Positions 34,380-44,292 are shown, counted from the first letter of the stretch. The stretch is 64,000 bases of DNA from UBA2779 sp965232615 (GCA_965232615.1 OZ246985.1:992001-1056000); one strand, 5' to 3'. A program made the numbers and translations. Notes: generated by a model not told the origin, from the letters alone.

Positions 34380-35123
34380 ATGGGATTGGATGGAAAAATG
34401 GCTCTGGTAACTGGTTCGAAGAATCGGTTGGGAGAGATTATCGCATTGAAACTGGCAGAAAACGGTTCTGACATCATTGTTCACAGCCGCAGCCAACCTG
34501 ATAATAACGAAATGGATGTGGTCAACAAAATACAGAATATGGGACGGCATGCCGTTTTAACTCACCATGATCTTGAGGTTTGCGATGGTACAACCCATTG
34601 GTTTACTGACCTCAGTCAACAGCATTCTGGTATCGATATTCTGGTTAATTCTGCATGTGACTATCCTCAAGATACTTATGATGAAGTCAACTTCACATCT
34701 CTTACCAGGGCCATGGCTGCGCAGGTTCTCTCCCCTCTTGCAATGATGAGGGCTATGAAGCAAAGTGGCAGACCCGGAACTGTTGTCAATATTCTTGATA
34801 CACGCTATGCGGACAGGGACCCTTCGCATGCCTCATATCATCTGGCTAAACGTGCTCTTCACGCTGTCACCTGTGATTTAGCTGTTGAATATGCACCAGA
34901 TATCACCGTCAATGCTGTTGCGCCCGGAATAATTCTACAACATGGAGAGAAGGATGAATCCTGGATGGAAAGAATGGCTGCATCCAATCCATTGAACACC
35001 TGCGGAAATCCGCATGATGTGGCCGAGGCTGTTCTATACCTTGTGCAGGCATCTTTTGTCACAGGTCAGGTGATTTTTGTTGATGGTGGACGTCACCTTA
35101 AAGCAAATATCTATGGACATTAA
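34380..35123 (+). CDS. Short-chain reductase, pteridine reductase/FolM-like
   Basis: 247 residues. The nucleotide motif is TGSKNRLGE (TGxxxRxG, as in pteridine reductases PTR1 and FolM) with HSRS after the second strand. The catalytic Tyr-Lys is in SHASYHLAKRAL, with Asp-Thr (ILDTRY) where PTR1 has Asp. VNAVAPG and the C-terminal DGGRHL are standard. It overlaps folB by 11 bases, so reduction of dihydrofolate or dihydromonapterin is the best guess; SDR substrates cannot be fixed from sequence alone. Confidence 0.85.
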   Translation: MGLDGKMALVTGSKNRLGEIIALKLAENGSDIIVHSRSQPDNNEMDVVNKIQNMGRHAVLTHHDLEVCDGTTHWFTDLSQQHSGIDILVNSACDYPQDTYDEVNFTSLTRAMAAQVLSPLAMMRAMKQSGRPGTVVNILDTRYADRDPSHASYHLAKRALHAVTCDLAVEYAPDITVNAVAPGIILQHGEKDESWMERMAASNPLNTCGNPHDVAEAVLYLVQASFVTGQVIFVDGGRHLKANIYGH

Positions 35124-35484
35124 TACTCTGGACAGAATACATATCCGGGATCTTAGATGTAGCTGTATTCTGGGTGTTTTTGACGAAGAGCGGCTCAAAG
35201 CTCGTCAGGTGATCATCAACCTTACCATTTTCTATGACAATCCTGAAGCGGCCCGAACCGACGATATAGCCAATGCCATAGATTATGATGCTCTCTCGAA
35301 AAAGCTACATGCTCATGTCAGTAAGACGAGTTTTGAATTGATTGAATCATTGGCCGAGTCTGTTGCCGACTTGCTACTTACCGAGCCGCTCATAACAGCC
35401 TGTCAGGTAACAGTAGAAAAACCTGATGTTCCGGCTGAATCCAGAGGGGCCGCCGTGGAAATATTCCGTAGTCGTGTCCTTTGA
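35113..35484 (+). CDS. folB: Dihydroneopterin aldolase
   Basis: 123 residues from ATG 35113, inside the end of the upstream reductase gene. RIHIRDLRCSCILGVFDEER is the FolB N-terminal motif. IDYDALSKKL and FELIESLAESVADLLL with the catalytic Lys in VTVEKPD complete it. It splits dihydroneopterin to 6-hydroxymethyldihydropterin in folate synthesis. Other folate genes are not in the window. Confidence 0.92.
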   Translation: MDINTLDRIHIRDLRCSCILGVFDEERLKARQVIINLTIFYDNPEAARTDDIANAIDYDALSKKLHAHVSKTSFELIESLAESVADLLLTEPLITACQVTVEKPDVPAESRGAAVEIFRSRVL

Positions 35485-35490
35485 ATACTG

Positions 35491-35537
35491 AAAAAATCTC
35501 TTCGTCAATTTCCTAAAGCTGTTTTTTAGAGGTACCC
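35491..35537 (-). repeat. Family A end fragment, copy A6
   Basis: A 47-base remnant: AAAAAATCTCTTCGTCAATT leading to the terminal repeat GTTTTTTAGAGGTACCC. Hairpin and opposite end are missing. Confidence 0.65.
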
Positions 35538-35591
35538 TACAGTCTTTTGGAAACTTGACGATGAAGCTGACTGATAGTAAGGTGTGTTCAC

Positions 35592-36983
35592 ATGGATCGA
35601 ACCGCTATCAAGTCAATTCTTTCTGGGCCTGAAGATGAGCGCAGAGAAATCATTTATGGTTGGATCAGAACGAAGCGGGAGAGCAAGAATCTTGTTTTCA
35701 TTGAAATCAACGATGGCTCCTGTTTAAAGAATCTTCAAGTCGTTGTTGATAAGAGTTCCAGTATACTGGATGACAACCTGAGCCACCGTTTGCTGACAGG
35801 AGCCAGTGTCAAAATCACCGGTCTTATTCATCCCTGTCAAGGCGGCCGACAGAGTATGGAACTTCAGGCTGAGTCGGTGGAAATGATCGGAGATGCACCT
35901 GCCGATTATCCATTACAAAAGAAGCGCCACTCATTTGAATTTCTCCGGGAAATTGCCCATCTAAGATCACGAACAAACACATTTGGGGCCGTAACTCGGG
36001 TTCGGAATGCCTTATCCATGGGGATTCATAAGTTCTTCCAGGACCGGGGATTTCAGTGGATACATACACCGGTCATAACCGGAAGTGATGCTGAAGGGGC
36101 CGGTCATATGTTTCAGGTAACCACCTTGAACATGCAGTCTCTACCATATAATGATCAGGGAGAAGTTGATTACAATCAGGACTTCTTCGGAAAGAAGGCA
36201 TTCCTTACGGTGAGTGGTCAACTCCAGGTGGAAAACTATGCCTGTTCTATGAGCAATGTATACACCTTCGGTCCCACTTTCAGGGCAGAAAATTCGAATA
36301 CAACGCGGCATCTGTCGGAATTCTGGATGGTGGAACCTGAAATGGCTTTCTGTGATCTCGACGATAATCGTGCTCTGGCGGAATCTTTTGTTAAATTTCT
36401 TCTCACAACTGTTCTGGATAAATGTAGAGGTGATATGGAATTTTTTGACCAGTGGGTAGAAAAAGGAATAATAGAAAACCTTCAGAAAGTCGTCTCCAGC
36501 CCATTTGTCCACCTTACATACACAGATGCGATGAAGGAACTGGTAACCGCAAAAGTTGAATTTGTCTTGAAACCGGCCTGGGGAACCGACCTCCAGACAG
36601 AACATGAACGCTATCTTACGGAAGAAGTTATTGCCGGGCCAGTCATCGTCACCGATTACCCGAAGGACATGAAGGCTTTTTACATGAAGCAGAATGATGA
36701 TGGGAAAACAGTACGGGCCATGGATGTTCTGGTTCCCAGACTGGGCGAGATAATTGGAGGTAGCCAGCGGGAAGACAGACTGGACAAATTGGAGGTGAGA
36801 ATAAGGGAATCAGGTATGAATGCGGATGAGTATCAGTGGTATATTGACCTCCGACGATACGGTTCGGTACCTCACAGCGGCTTTGGTTTAGGCCTGGAAA
36901 GAGTCGTTCAGTATGTTACTGGCATGCAGAATATCAGAGATGTTATACCCTTTCCCCGATCATCCAAAAATATGGTGCTTTAA
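35592..36983 (+). CDS. asnS: Asparaginyl-tRNA synthetase
   Basis: 463 residues. N-terminal OB-fold (IIYGWIRTKRESKNLVFIEI) and class II catalytic core: motif 2 FGPTFRAENSNTTRHLSEFW and motif 3 GFGLGLERVVQYVTG. FWMVEPEMAF and the Asn-specific features favour AsnRS over AspRS. Complete, normal length. Confidence 0.96.
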   Translation: MDRTAIKSILSGPEDERREIIYGWIRTKRESKNLVFIEINDGSCLKNLQVVVDKSSSILDDNLSHRLLTGASVKITGLIHPCQGGRQSMELQAESVEMIGDAPADYPLQKKRHSFEFLREIAHLRSRTNTFGAVTRVRNALSMGIHKFFQDRGFQWIHTPVITGSDAEGAGHMFQVTTLNMQSLPYNDQGEVDYNQDFFGKKAFLTVSGQLQVENYACSMSNVYTFGPTFRAENSNTTRHLSEFWMVEPEMAFCDLDDNRALAESFVKFLLTTVLDKCRGDMEFFDQWVEKGIIENLQKVVSSPFVHLTYTDAMKELVTAKVEFVLKPAWGTDLQTEHERYLTEEVIAGPVIVTDYPKDMKAFYMKQNDDGKTVRAMDVLVPRLGEIIGGSQREDRLDKLEVRIRESGMNADEYQWYIDLRRYGSVPHSGFGLGLERVVQYVTGMQNIRDVIPFPRSSKNMVL

Positions 36984-36992
36984 GGGCTTGTT

Positions 36993-37916
36993 TTGAAAAA
37001 GAATATAATGATCTTTGCCGGATCGGCAAGTATATCATTCTCAAAGTCCATCTGCCGATACCTGAATGTACCCTTGAGGAAATCTTATTCCCACAAGTAT
37101 TCAGATGGAAACACTTGTGTTCAGATTGGTGAGAATGTCCAGGGACAGGATGTTTTCATCATTCAGTCAACAGTCCATTCCAGCAATGACACATTTATGG
37201 AATTATTGTTCTGGATTGACGCATTCAAACGGGCCGGTGCGGTGTCAGTCTCAGCGGTTATTCCCTACTTCAGCTATGGCAAAGGGGATAAGCAGGACGA
37301 ACCTGGCGGTTCAATACGTGCCCGGGTTTGTGCTGATGCATTAGAAAATGCTGGCTGTAATCGGGTGATTAGCATGGATCTCCATTCTCCACAGATTCAA
37401 GGTTTTTTTCGCATTCCAGTGGACAATCTAACCAGTTTGAACTCATTTTGTGATCAAGTTATCAAAGATAATGGTTCGACAGATCTCGTTGTCGTCTCAG
37501 CGGATACAGGTTTTGCGGATGAAGCCAGGAAATACGCCCAGTATCTCAATGTGCCTGTCGCGATAGGAGTGAAACAGCATCTGGCGAAGAACGAAACGGT
37601 TGAGATTGTGGACATCTTTGGTGATGTCTCTGGAAAAACAGCGCTGATTGTGGATGACTTTGTTATATCCGGTGGAACCCTGATAGAATGTGCAAAAAGA
37701 TTATGGAGGAAAGGAGCCAGGAGAGTTATTTCTGCAATTACCCATGGTGTTTTTTCTGATGGTGCCATGGATAGATTTGAGAAATCTGGAATCGAAACCC
37801 TGTATATTTCAGATAGTGTTGAAAGTGTGCCAGAACCATTGGCTGATTGGATAAAAGTGGTTTCTGTAGTAGAATGCTTTGGTGAAGCAATCAGGAATAT
37901 TGCACGTCAGATGTAA
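36993..37916 (+). CDS. prs: Ribose-phosphate pyrophosphokinase
   Basis: 307 residues from a TTG start, nine bases after asnS. VISMDLHSPQIQGFFRIPVD and the PRPP-binding loop ALIVDDFVISGGTLIECAKR (where VDDxxxTGGT is canonical) identify PRPP synthase, as does VIPYFSYGKGDKQDEPGG. The Ile-Ser for the usual Ile-Asp/Thr in the loop is a mild divergence. It makes PRPP from ribose-5-phosphate and ATP for purine, pyrimidine and salvage pathways (hpt is at 10.7 kb). Confidence 0.92.
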   Translation: MKKNIMIFAGSASISFSKSICRYLNVPLRKSYSHKYSDGNTCVQIGENVQGQDVFIIQSTVHSSNDTFMELLFWIDAFKRAGAVSVSAVIPYFSYGKGDKQDEPGGSIRARVCADALENAGCNRVISMDLHSPQIQGFFRIPVDNLTSLNSFCDQVIKDNGSTDLVVVSADTGFADEARKYAQYLNVPVAIGVKQHLAKNETVEIVDIFGDVSGKTALIVDDFVISGGTLIECAKRLWRKGARRVISAITHGVFSDGAMDRFEKSGIETLYISDSVESVPEPLADWIKVVSVVECFGEAIRNIARQM

Positions 37917-37928
37917 GGGACGGATGAT

Positions 37929-38825
37929 ATGACTTTAGTGATTATGGCCGCTGGTATGGGCAGTCGATATGGTGGAATCAAGCAAATTGATCCAATGGGA
38001 CCAAATGGTGAAATCATTCTTGACTATTCGGTTTATGATGCGATCAGGGCTGGTTTCGACCGGGTGGTTTTTATAATCCGGCAGGATATCAACGATGCTT
38101 TTCAGGAATCGATCAGTGGAAAATTCAAGGGAAAAATTGCCGTTGATTATGCATTTCAGGAACTCAACAGCTACCTTGGCGGTTTCAAAGTGCCTGAGAA
38201 TCGGGTTAAACCATGGGGTACAAGCCATGCTATTCTAACCTGTAGAGACTTTGTTCAGGAGCCGTTTATTGTTATCAATGCGGATGATTTCTATGGTGCT
38301 GAAGCCTTCAATGAGAGCATCAAAGGTCTAAGACAGCTTGATTCTGATTCACTGGAAGGAATCATTGTTGGGTATAGACTTGAAAACACATTGAGTCCTC
38401 ACGGATCGGTATCAAGAGGTGTGTGCGAGTCCGATGGTACTTACCTGACAAAGGTTACAGAGCGATTGAAGATTGGAATGAATTCCAACGGATTGATAGA
38501 GTACCAGGAAGGAGAAAAAGTATACCCGCTGACAGGAGGGGAGTTGGTCTCAATGAATTTTTGGGGCTTCACTCCGAAGATTTTCAAGGTGTTGGAAATG
38601 GGGTTTGTTGGTTTTCTAGCCGAATCAGGTTCCAGATTAAAGAGCGAATATCTCATCCCTGAGACAGTCAGTGAGAATATTGAATCAGGAAAATTGAAAG
38701 TCAGGGTGTTACAATCCAATGCCGCATGGTTTGGGGTAACCTACCCGGAAGATAAACCGGCAGTGAAGTCTATTTTATCAGATCTTATCCAGAAGGGTGT
38801 ATATCCATCTCCCTTATGGGACTGA
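37929..38825 (+). CDS. Nucleotidyltransferase family protein
   Basis: 298 residues with the NTP-transferase signature VIMAAGMGSRYGGIKQIDPM at the N-terminus and the metal aspartates in VINADDFYG. SHAILTCRDF and VSMNFWGFTPKIF are typical of sugar-phosphate nucleotidyltransferase relatives. The actual sugar or alcohol phosphate is unknown. Twelve bases after prs and likely co-transcribed with asnS and prs. Confidence 0.85.
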   Translation: MTLVIMAAGMGSRYGGIKQIDPMGPNGEIILDYSVYDAIRAGFDRVVFIIRQDINDAFQESISGKFKGKIAVDYAFQELNSYLGGFKVPENRVKPWGTSHAILTCRDFVQEPFIVINADDFYGAEAFNESIKGLRQLDSDSLEGIIVGYRLENTLSPHGSVSRGVCESDGTYLTKVTERLKIGMNSNGLIEYQEGEKVYPLTGGELVSMNFWGFTPKIFKVLEMGFVGFLAESGSRLKSEYLIPETVSENIESGKLKVRVLQSNAAWFGVTYPEDKPAVKSILSDLIQKGVYPSPLWD

Positions 38826-38834
38826 GAATCAGTA

Positions 38835-39050
38835 GGCAACCTCTAAAAAACCCATTGAGTTCTTGACTCGATCTTTTCTGCCACTACTGCGTTGTCAAAA
38901 TTCTCACGTAAGCAGGTGCGTACCACAGGAGCAAAGCTCCGAGGAACGCACCGCCAACCGCTTAAGCTACGCACCGCTTTTGCCGCCTGTGAGCTGTACG
39001 CAGACAGGCGAAGATCTCTTCGTCAGTTTTCTGAATCTGTTTTATAGAGA
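38835..39050 (-). repeat. Family A/B chimeric element, copy A7, degenerate right end
   Basis: About 216 bases starting GGCAACCTCTAAAAAACCC, with one hairpin unit and a B-type module (AAGCTACGCACCGCTTTTGC). The right end (TTTTATAGAGA) is mutated, so the boundary is approximate. Confidence 0.7.
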
Positions 39051-39114
39051 TTCTTTTATATGACAGAAATGTTGTGTGTGGTAGTATCAACATGAGAGCT
39101 CACAAGGAGAAGTC

Positions 39115-40842
39115 ATGGATAGAAAACGTTTTATTGCTGTAGCTTCCGGTCGGAAAGAGGCTGATTTGGTTTTGAGAAATGCCAGGGTTGTCAATGTATT
39201 TACCCATGAGATTATTGGTGGCAGTATTGCGGTTGATCAGGGAAAAATTGCTGGCATTGGATCTTATAAAGGCCGGAATGAAATTAATCTCAATAATCTT
39301 TTCGTGATTCCTGGATTAATTGACAGTCATGTCCATATTGAATCGTCCCTTATATCCCCAGAGCAGTTTTCCTGCATTACTGTTCCCAGAGGAACCACGA
39401 CTGTGATTGCTGATCCGCATGAAATTGCCAACGTCTGTGGTCTGGATGGTATCTTATACATGATTGATGCTGCCCGGGAAGTCCCCCTGGATGTTTTTTT
39501 CATGGTACCATCCTGTGTTCCTTCTACTCAATTTGAGAATGCGGGAGCTGTTCTTGATGCCGCGGCCATAGAGTCCATTATCGACAATCCGGCTGTACTT
39601 GGACTCGGTGAGATGATGGACTATCCAGCCGTTATCAACGCGGAAAAAGATGCTCTTGCGAAGCTGGAAACAGCGCTGTCAAGAGATAAGCCAGTAGACG
39701 GGCATGGTCCTATGGTAGAGGGTAAAGATCTTACTGCTTATGTTGCCGCGGGAATTCAGACAGACCATGAATGCTCCACCCTTGAAGAGATGCGGGATAG
39801 ACTGCGCCTGGGTATGAGAGTATTGATTAGAGAGGGGTCTGGAGCCAGAAATCTGGCCAATTTGATCAAAGGAGTCAAACCGGATAATTCCAAACGCTGT
39901 TCTTTTTGCACTGATGACAAACAACCCGCGGAAATCCTTGAAGATGGCCATATTGATCACAATGTACGGCTGGCCATCCGTTCAGGCCTGAATCCCTTAA
40001 CAGCGATTCAAATGGCCACCATCAATGCTGCTGAAGGTTATGGGCTGAAAGGGAAGGGAGCTATTGCTCCAGGTTATGATGCCGATTTTGCGGTTGTGGA
40101 CAATTTGACTGACTTCAACATCAAATCTGTGTATAAAAATGGTATCAAGGTCGCTGAAGATCACAAGCCCTTGTTCCAGGTGAATCATCCAGATAACTCA
40201 AAGGTTAGTGATACTGTTAAAATCGCACCATTGGATTCATCCTCATTTGAACTTAAATTACATAGCAACCTGGCTCATGTTATTCAAATTCATGCTGACA
40301 CTCTTATTACAAAGAAGGTTGTACGCAGGGTCGGTGTCAATGATGCAGGATTGTTTATATCGAATCCTGATCTGGATATTCGGAAAATTGCTGTTATTGA
40401 ACGCCATAAAAGAACCGGAAACATTGGTCTGGGACTCATTGAGGGCTATGGAATAAAGAATGGTGCCATAGGACTTTCCATAGCTCATGACTCTCACAAT
40501 CTAGTTGTCACTGGAGATAACGATGGCGACATGAAACTGGCCGCTGAGGAAATTGCCCGGATCGGAGGAGGCATTGTTTTAGTGAAAAAGAGTCAGTTAT
40601 TGGATTCCCTTCCCCTTCCCATCGCTGGACTTATGTCGAATGAAGCCGCTGATATGGTCAATGAGCAATTGACTCGTCTCAACCGTTTGGCCTATGATGA
40701 GCTTTCAATCAATACCAATCTGGATCCGATTATTATGTTATCTTTTCTCACTCTGCCGGTGATTCCTGAATTGAAGATTACCGACAAGGGTCTGTTTGAT
40801 GGAACGGCTTTCAAATTAATCAATGTAAGTGTCAGGAATTAA
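39115..40842 (+). CDS. ade: Adenine deaminase
   Basis: 575 residues, ATG after AAGGAG. Amidohydrolase fold with metal motif GLIDSHVHIESS, TVIADPHEIANVCG, TDHECSTLEEM and FCTDDKQPAEI, all characteristic of bacterial adenine deaminase (AdeC). It converts adenine to hypoxanthine, which Hpt can salvage. Followed after ten bases by carbamate kinase. Confidence 0.95.
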   Translation: MDRKRFIAVASGRKEADLVLRNARVVNVFTHEIIGGSIAVDQGKIAGIGSYKGRNEINLNNLFVIPGLIDSHVHIESSLISPEQFSCITVPRGTTTVIADPHEIANVCGLDGILYMIDAAREVPLDVFFMVPSCVPSTQFENAGAVLDAAAIESIIDNPAVLGLGEMMDYPAVINAEKDALAKLETALSRDKPVDGHGPMVEGKDLTAYVAAGIQTDHECSTLEEMRDRLRLGMRVLIREGSGARNLANLIKGVKPDNSKRCSFCTDDKQPAEILEDGHIDHNVRLAIRSGLNPLTAIQMATINAAEGYGLKGKGAIAPGYDADFAVVDNLTDFNIKSVYKNGIKVAEDHKPLFQVNHPDNSKVSDTVKIAPLDSSSFELKLHSNLAHVIQIHADTLITKKVVRRVGVNDAGLFISNPDLDIRKIAVIERHKRTGNIGLGLIEGYGIKNGAIGLSIAHDSHNLVVTGDNDGDMKLAAEEIARIGGGIVLVKKSQLLDSLPLPIAGLMSNEAADMVNEQLTRLNRLAYDELSINTNLDPIIMLSFLTLPVIPELKITDKGLFDGTAFKLINVSVRN

Positions 40843-40852
40843 GGAGTAAATT

Positions 40853-41797
40853 ATGTCAGAAACAGTTGTAATTGCTATTGGAGGAAACTCTCTTATTACT
40901 GATTCAAAACACACGACGGTGGAAGATCAGTATAATGCGGCCATTCTTACGGCGGAAAATCTCAGTCCATTACTCGCATCGGACAGCAGGGTTGCCATTG
41001 TTCATGGTAATGGTCCTCAAGTCGGTTTCATACTGCGCCGTGCTGAAATTTCTCGTTCTCAGCTCCATTCAGTTCCACTGGATGCCTGTGTAGCGGATAC
41101 AGAAGGGGCATTAGGTTACTGCATTCAAACAGCTATCAGGAACACTCTCATCAGCATGGGTCAAAAAGAACGCAATGTGGCCACTATTGTAACAGAAGTG
41201 CTGGTTGATGCCGATGATCCAGCCTTTACTGACCCCACAAAACCCATAGGGTCATTCATGACGGAAGAAGATGCGAAAACACAACAGAAGGAGGCTGGCT
41301 GGTGTGTAAAAGAAGATTCCGGGAGAGGCTGGCGGCGAGTTGTGCCATCTCCAGCCCCGAAAAAACTTGTTGAAATGTCTATTATCCGTCAACTGGTGGA
41401 AAATGGTACTATTACTATTGCTGCCGGAGGTGGTGGAATTCCAGTTATCCGTAACCAGGATGGGACTTACAAAGGTGTGGAGGCTGTTATAGACAAGGAT
41501 CTTGCCGCCGCAGTTCTTGGAGTAGAACTTGGAGCTGATAGATTCATTATTTCAACAGCTGTTGAAAAAGTGTGTCTTAATTTCGGGAAACCAGATCAGA
41601 AGGAACTCTCTGTCATGACCGTTTCAGAAGCGAAGAAATACATTGATGAGGAGCACTTTGCCAGGGGCAGTATGCTGCCCAAAGTTCTCGCTATGATTGA
41701 TTTTGTTGAGAAGAGCGGAAAGAGTGGGATCATTACCGATCCAGCTCATCTCGTTGCCGCGTTAGAAGAAAAAGCGGGAACACGTATAATTCCGTAA
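40853..41797 (+). CDS. arcC: Carbamate kinase
   Basis: 314 residues. VIAIGGNSLI near the N-terminus, VHGNGPQVGFILRR, and IAAGGGGIPVIR with VEAVIDKDLAAAVLG identify the family. It makes ATP from carbamoyl phosphate and ADP in fermentation of arginine, agmatine or purines/allantoin. Arginine deiminase genes are absent here, and the adenine deaminase neighbour hints at purine catabolism instead (inference). Confidence 0.95.
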   Translation: MSETVVIAIGGNSLITDSKHTTVEDQYNAAILTAENLSPLLASDSRVAIVHGNGPQVGFILRRAEISRSQLHSVPLDACVADTEGALGYCIQTAIRNTLISMGQKERNVATIVTEVLVDADDPAFTDPTKPIGSFMTEEDAKTQQKEAGWCVKEDSGRGWRRVVPSPAPKKLVEMSIIRQLVENGTITIAAGGGGIPVIRNQDGTYKGVEAVIDKDLAAAVLGVELGADRFIISTAVEKVCLNFGKPDQKELSVMTVSEAKKYIDEEHFARGSMLPKVLAMIDFVEKSGKSGIITDPAHLVAALEEKAGTRIIP

Positions 41798-41807
41798 TTC
41801 ATTTGTA

Positions 41808-42006
41808 GTGTCTGGAAGCCTGTTGAAAGAATCAATATATTATGGAACAGCATTTACAAAACATCTCGCTGGAGAGACTTCTCATCATTCCAGATGGGTA
41901 ATTCGCTGAATCACAACTCTCAATGAGTATTGAACTACTCTATTGGGCATGGATCCTCACCTAACCGAATTTAATTGAAACCAGGTTATAACAAGCTTCC
42001 TGACAC
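41808..42006 (+). repeat. Family C element, copy C5
   Basis: Ends GTGTCTGGAAGCCTGTT (41808) and AACAAGCTTCCTGACAC (ending 42006) are inverted repeats. The 199-base interior is unrelated to other C copies and non-coding. Confidence 0.6.
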
Positions 42007-42062
42007 TGTATAAATCATTCTGGCGGCAACAATGCTAATGGGTGGATGCTTTCATTCCTTAA

Positions 42063-42152
42063 GGGTACCTCTAAAAAACAGCTTTAGGAAATTGACGCAG
42101 TGGCGGTAGAAAAGATCGAGTCAAGAACTAAATGGGTTTTTTAGAGGTGCCC
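42063..42152 (+). repeat. Family A element, copy A8, no hairpin, TTAA target duplication
   Basis: A 90-base minimal copy: GGGTACCTCTAAAAAACAGC joined through GGAAATTGACGCAGTGGCGG to AAATGGGTTTTTTAGAGGTG and CCC. No hairpin unit. Flanked by TTAA on both sides (42059-42062 and 42153-42156). Confidence 0.85.
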
Positions 42153-42184
42153 TTAAGTCAATGAGGAACTCAGGATCATCTAAT

Positions 42185-42844
42185 CTATGGAATGCTCTCC
42201 CAATCTATGCTGATATCTATCCTGTCCGCTAAGGATTCCATATCCTCGTCCGTATGATAAATCATGGGGGCATCCTCAGTTACAATGCTGCCCGATCTAT
42301 TGATATATCGTACACCCCTGTGATGACTTGCTTCCAAAATGAGGTTGTTGCCTCCATTTATGTCCTTGAGATCAATCCTGCCATTACAGAGACAGAAATA
42401 GGTTGAATCAGGATTTTCTACCTGCATATAAAAAGTGGTTCCACGAACAGCAGCTACAGCGTGAGGTGTGCTCACATCCCAGGTATCATTCAAGGTCAGT
42501 TTTTTAACCTTTGACTGTATTACTGACAATGCTCCGGAGTCAAGCTCCAGAATACTGTCACTGCCATTCAATGTAAGGGATGTGTTTTCTGATGCACGGA
42601 GAATTTGAGCTTCACCGAATTGTATTTCAGCATAGGATTCAGGGCCTGTTACAAGAATATCTCCACTCCTGGCACTGTCCCCAATGCTGGCAGATGCACC
42701 ATTGAGGCTGACATCTCCATCCAGAAAAATGATCTCGCCAATAACGAGAACTTCTGACTTCTCCTTTGGCTTGCAGGATGTCGAAATCACCCCTATGAGA
42801 CTGAGTCCCGTGAACAAAAGAAATAGACAAAGATTTCTTTGCAT
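42185..42844 (-). CDS. FecR-domain lipoprotein
   Basis: 219 residues from ATG 42844. Signal peptide ending in the lipobox VISTSC, then a FecR domain: ARSGDILVTGPESYAEIQFG, LRASENTSLTLN and the signature TPHAVAAVRGTTFYMQVEN. FecR proteins of this extracytoplasmic type are scaffolds or sensors; no sigma factor or TonB receptor gene accompanies it. The frame extends upstream to 42976 without homology. Divergent from serS. Confidence 0.85.
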   Translation of the reverse strand: MQRNLCLFLLFTGLSLIGVISTSCKPKEKSEVLVIGEIIFLDGDVSLNGASASIGDSARSGDILVTGPESYAEIQFGEAQILRASENTSLTLNGSDSILELDSGALSVIQSKVKKLTLNDTWDVSTPHAVAAVRGTTFYMQVENPDSTYFCLCNGRIDLKDINGGNNLILEASHHRGVRYINRSGSIVTEDAPMIYHTDEDMESLADRIDISIDWESIP

Positions 42845-43014
42845 CTTCAAATTCTTTTTACCATTGTTACTATCCAAAATATCCTCCTGTCTTCTTGGCA
42901 ATGCTATTAATACATTGTATAAAATCTGAGTAGAACTATTCCAAAAATATGGAATGATAGTACCCAGCTCTTCCATTTTCTAGTATAATTGCTATAAGGA
43001 AAGATTGATACCCT

Positions 43015-44292
43015 ATGCTGGATCCTAAATACTTAAAAGAGAACAAAGACCTGGTTAAAGCCAACATTGAGGCTCGATTCATGATAGCTGATGTGGATGA
43101 TTTCCTCCAGATATACGAGAATCGTAACTCTTTGATCACTGAGATTGACCACTTGCGTCATCTGCGCAATGAGAATGCCCGGAAGATGAAGAGAAATCTT
43201 GAGCCGAAGATAAGAGAAGCCTTAATAATAGAAGGCAGAAAACTTAAAGATCTTATCCCAGGTAAGGAAACTCAGTTGATTGAAACTGAAAAGATGATGA
43301 AAGAGGCCTTGATCTGCATACCAAACATGACCCATCCAGATGTTCCTGTAGGCAAAGAGGAGAAGAATAACCTTGAGATTACCCGTGTTGGAGAACCCAC
43401 TCAATTTGACTTCCAGCCCAAAGATCATACCCTGATTGCGGAGGATCTTGACCTCATTGATTTTGAAGCTGGAACCAGAGTATCTGGTAGTAAGTTTTAT
43501 TTCCTCAAGAATGAAGCCGTCTTGTTGGATCTGGCCCTTATTCGTTATGCATTGAATATACTCCAGAAGCATGGATTCACTCTCACCACCACTCCGGACA
43601 TTGCCAGAGAAGAAATTGTCGCAGGAATCGGATTTGTACCACGGGGAGACGAATCTAATATATATGCCCTTGAGGGGACAGGCACCTGCCTGGTTGGAAC
43701 CTCCGAAATTACTCTGGGTGGTTATCATGCAGGAGAAATTGTGGACCTCTCCACCAGTCCTATTTACCTCGCTGGTTTGTCCCACTGTTTCCGTCGGGAA
43801 GCCGGGGCTTCGGGTCAGTATTCCAAAGGATTGTATCGAGTACATCAGTTCACCAAAGTGGAAATGTTTGTTTACGCAAAAGCAGAAGAATCCGATTCCA
43901 TCCTTTACAAACTCCTTGGAATAGAAGAGGAGATTTTCCATGGTTTGGGAATACCCTACCGGGTGGTTGATACCTGTACAGGTGACCTTGGAGCTCCTGC
44001 ATACCGGAAATTTGATGTGGAAGCCTGGATGCCTGGACGTGGGGATCATGGCGGATGGGGAGAAGTCACCAGCACATCCAACTGTACCGATTATCAAGCG
44101 CGCCGATTGGGTATACGCTACAAAGAAAATGGATGTATCCGTTATGCTCACACTCTTAATGGTACAGCCATAGCGTGTTCCCGGGCTCTCATTGCCATCC
44201 TGGAAAATGGTCAGTTAAAAGATGGTTCAGTGATCATACCCCCAGTTCTTGTTCCATACTGTGGTTTCGACAGAATTTCAACCGGCAGATAA
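43015..44292 (+). CDS. serS: Seryl-tRNA synthetase
   Basis: 425 residues. The N-terminal tRNA-binding coiled coil (LKENKDLVKANIEARFM to about residue 105) is followed by the class II core with motif 2 FRREAGASGQYSKGLYRVHQ and motif 3 NGTAIACSRALIAILEN. A perfect -10 hexamer TATAAT lies at 42984-42989, though the -35 region (TACCCA) is weak. Normal length. Confidence 0.95.
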   Translation: MLDPKYLKENKDLVKANIEARFMIADVDDFLQIYENRNSLITEIDHLRHLRNENARKMKRNLEPKIREALIIEGRKLKDLIPGKETQLIETEKMMKEALICIPNMTHPDVPVGKEEKNNLEITRVGEPTQFDFQPKDHTLIAEDLDLIDFEAGTRVSGSKFYFLKNEAVLLDLALIRYALNILQKHGFTLTTTPDIAREEIVAGIGFVPRGDESNIYALEGTGTCLVGTSEITLGGYHAGEIVDLSTSPIYLAGLSHCFRREAGASGQYSKGLYRVHQFTKVEMFVYAKAEESDSILYKLLGIEEEIFHGLGIPYRVVDTCTGDLGAPAYRKFDVEAWMPGRGDHGGWGEVTSTSNCTDYQARRLGIRYKENGCIRYAHTLNGTAIACSRALIAILENGQLKDGSVIIPPVLVPYCGFDRISTGR

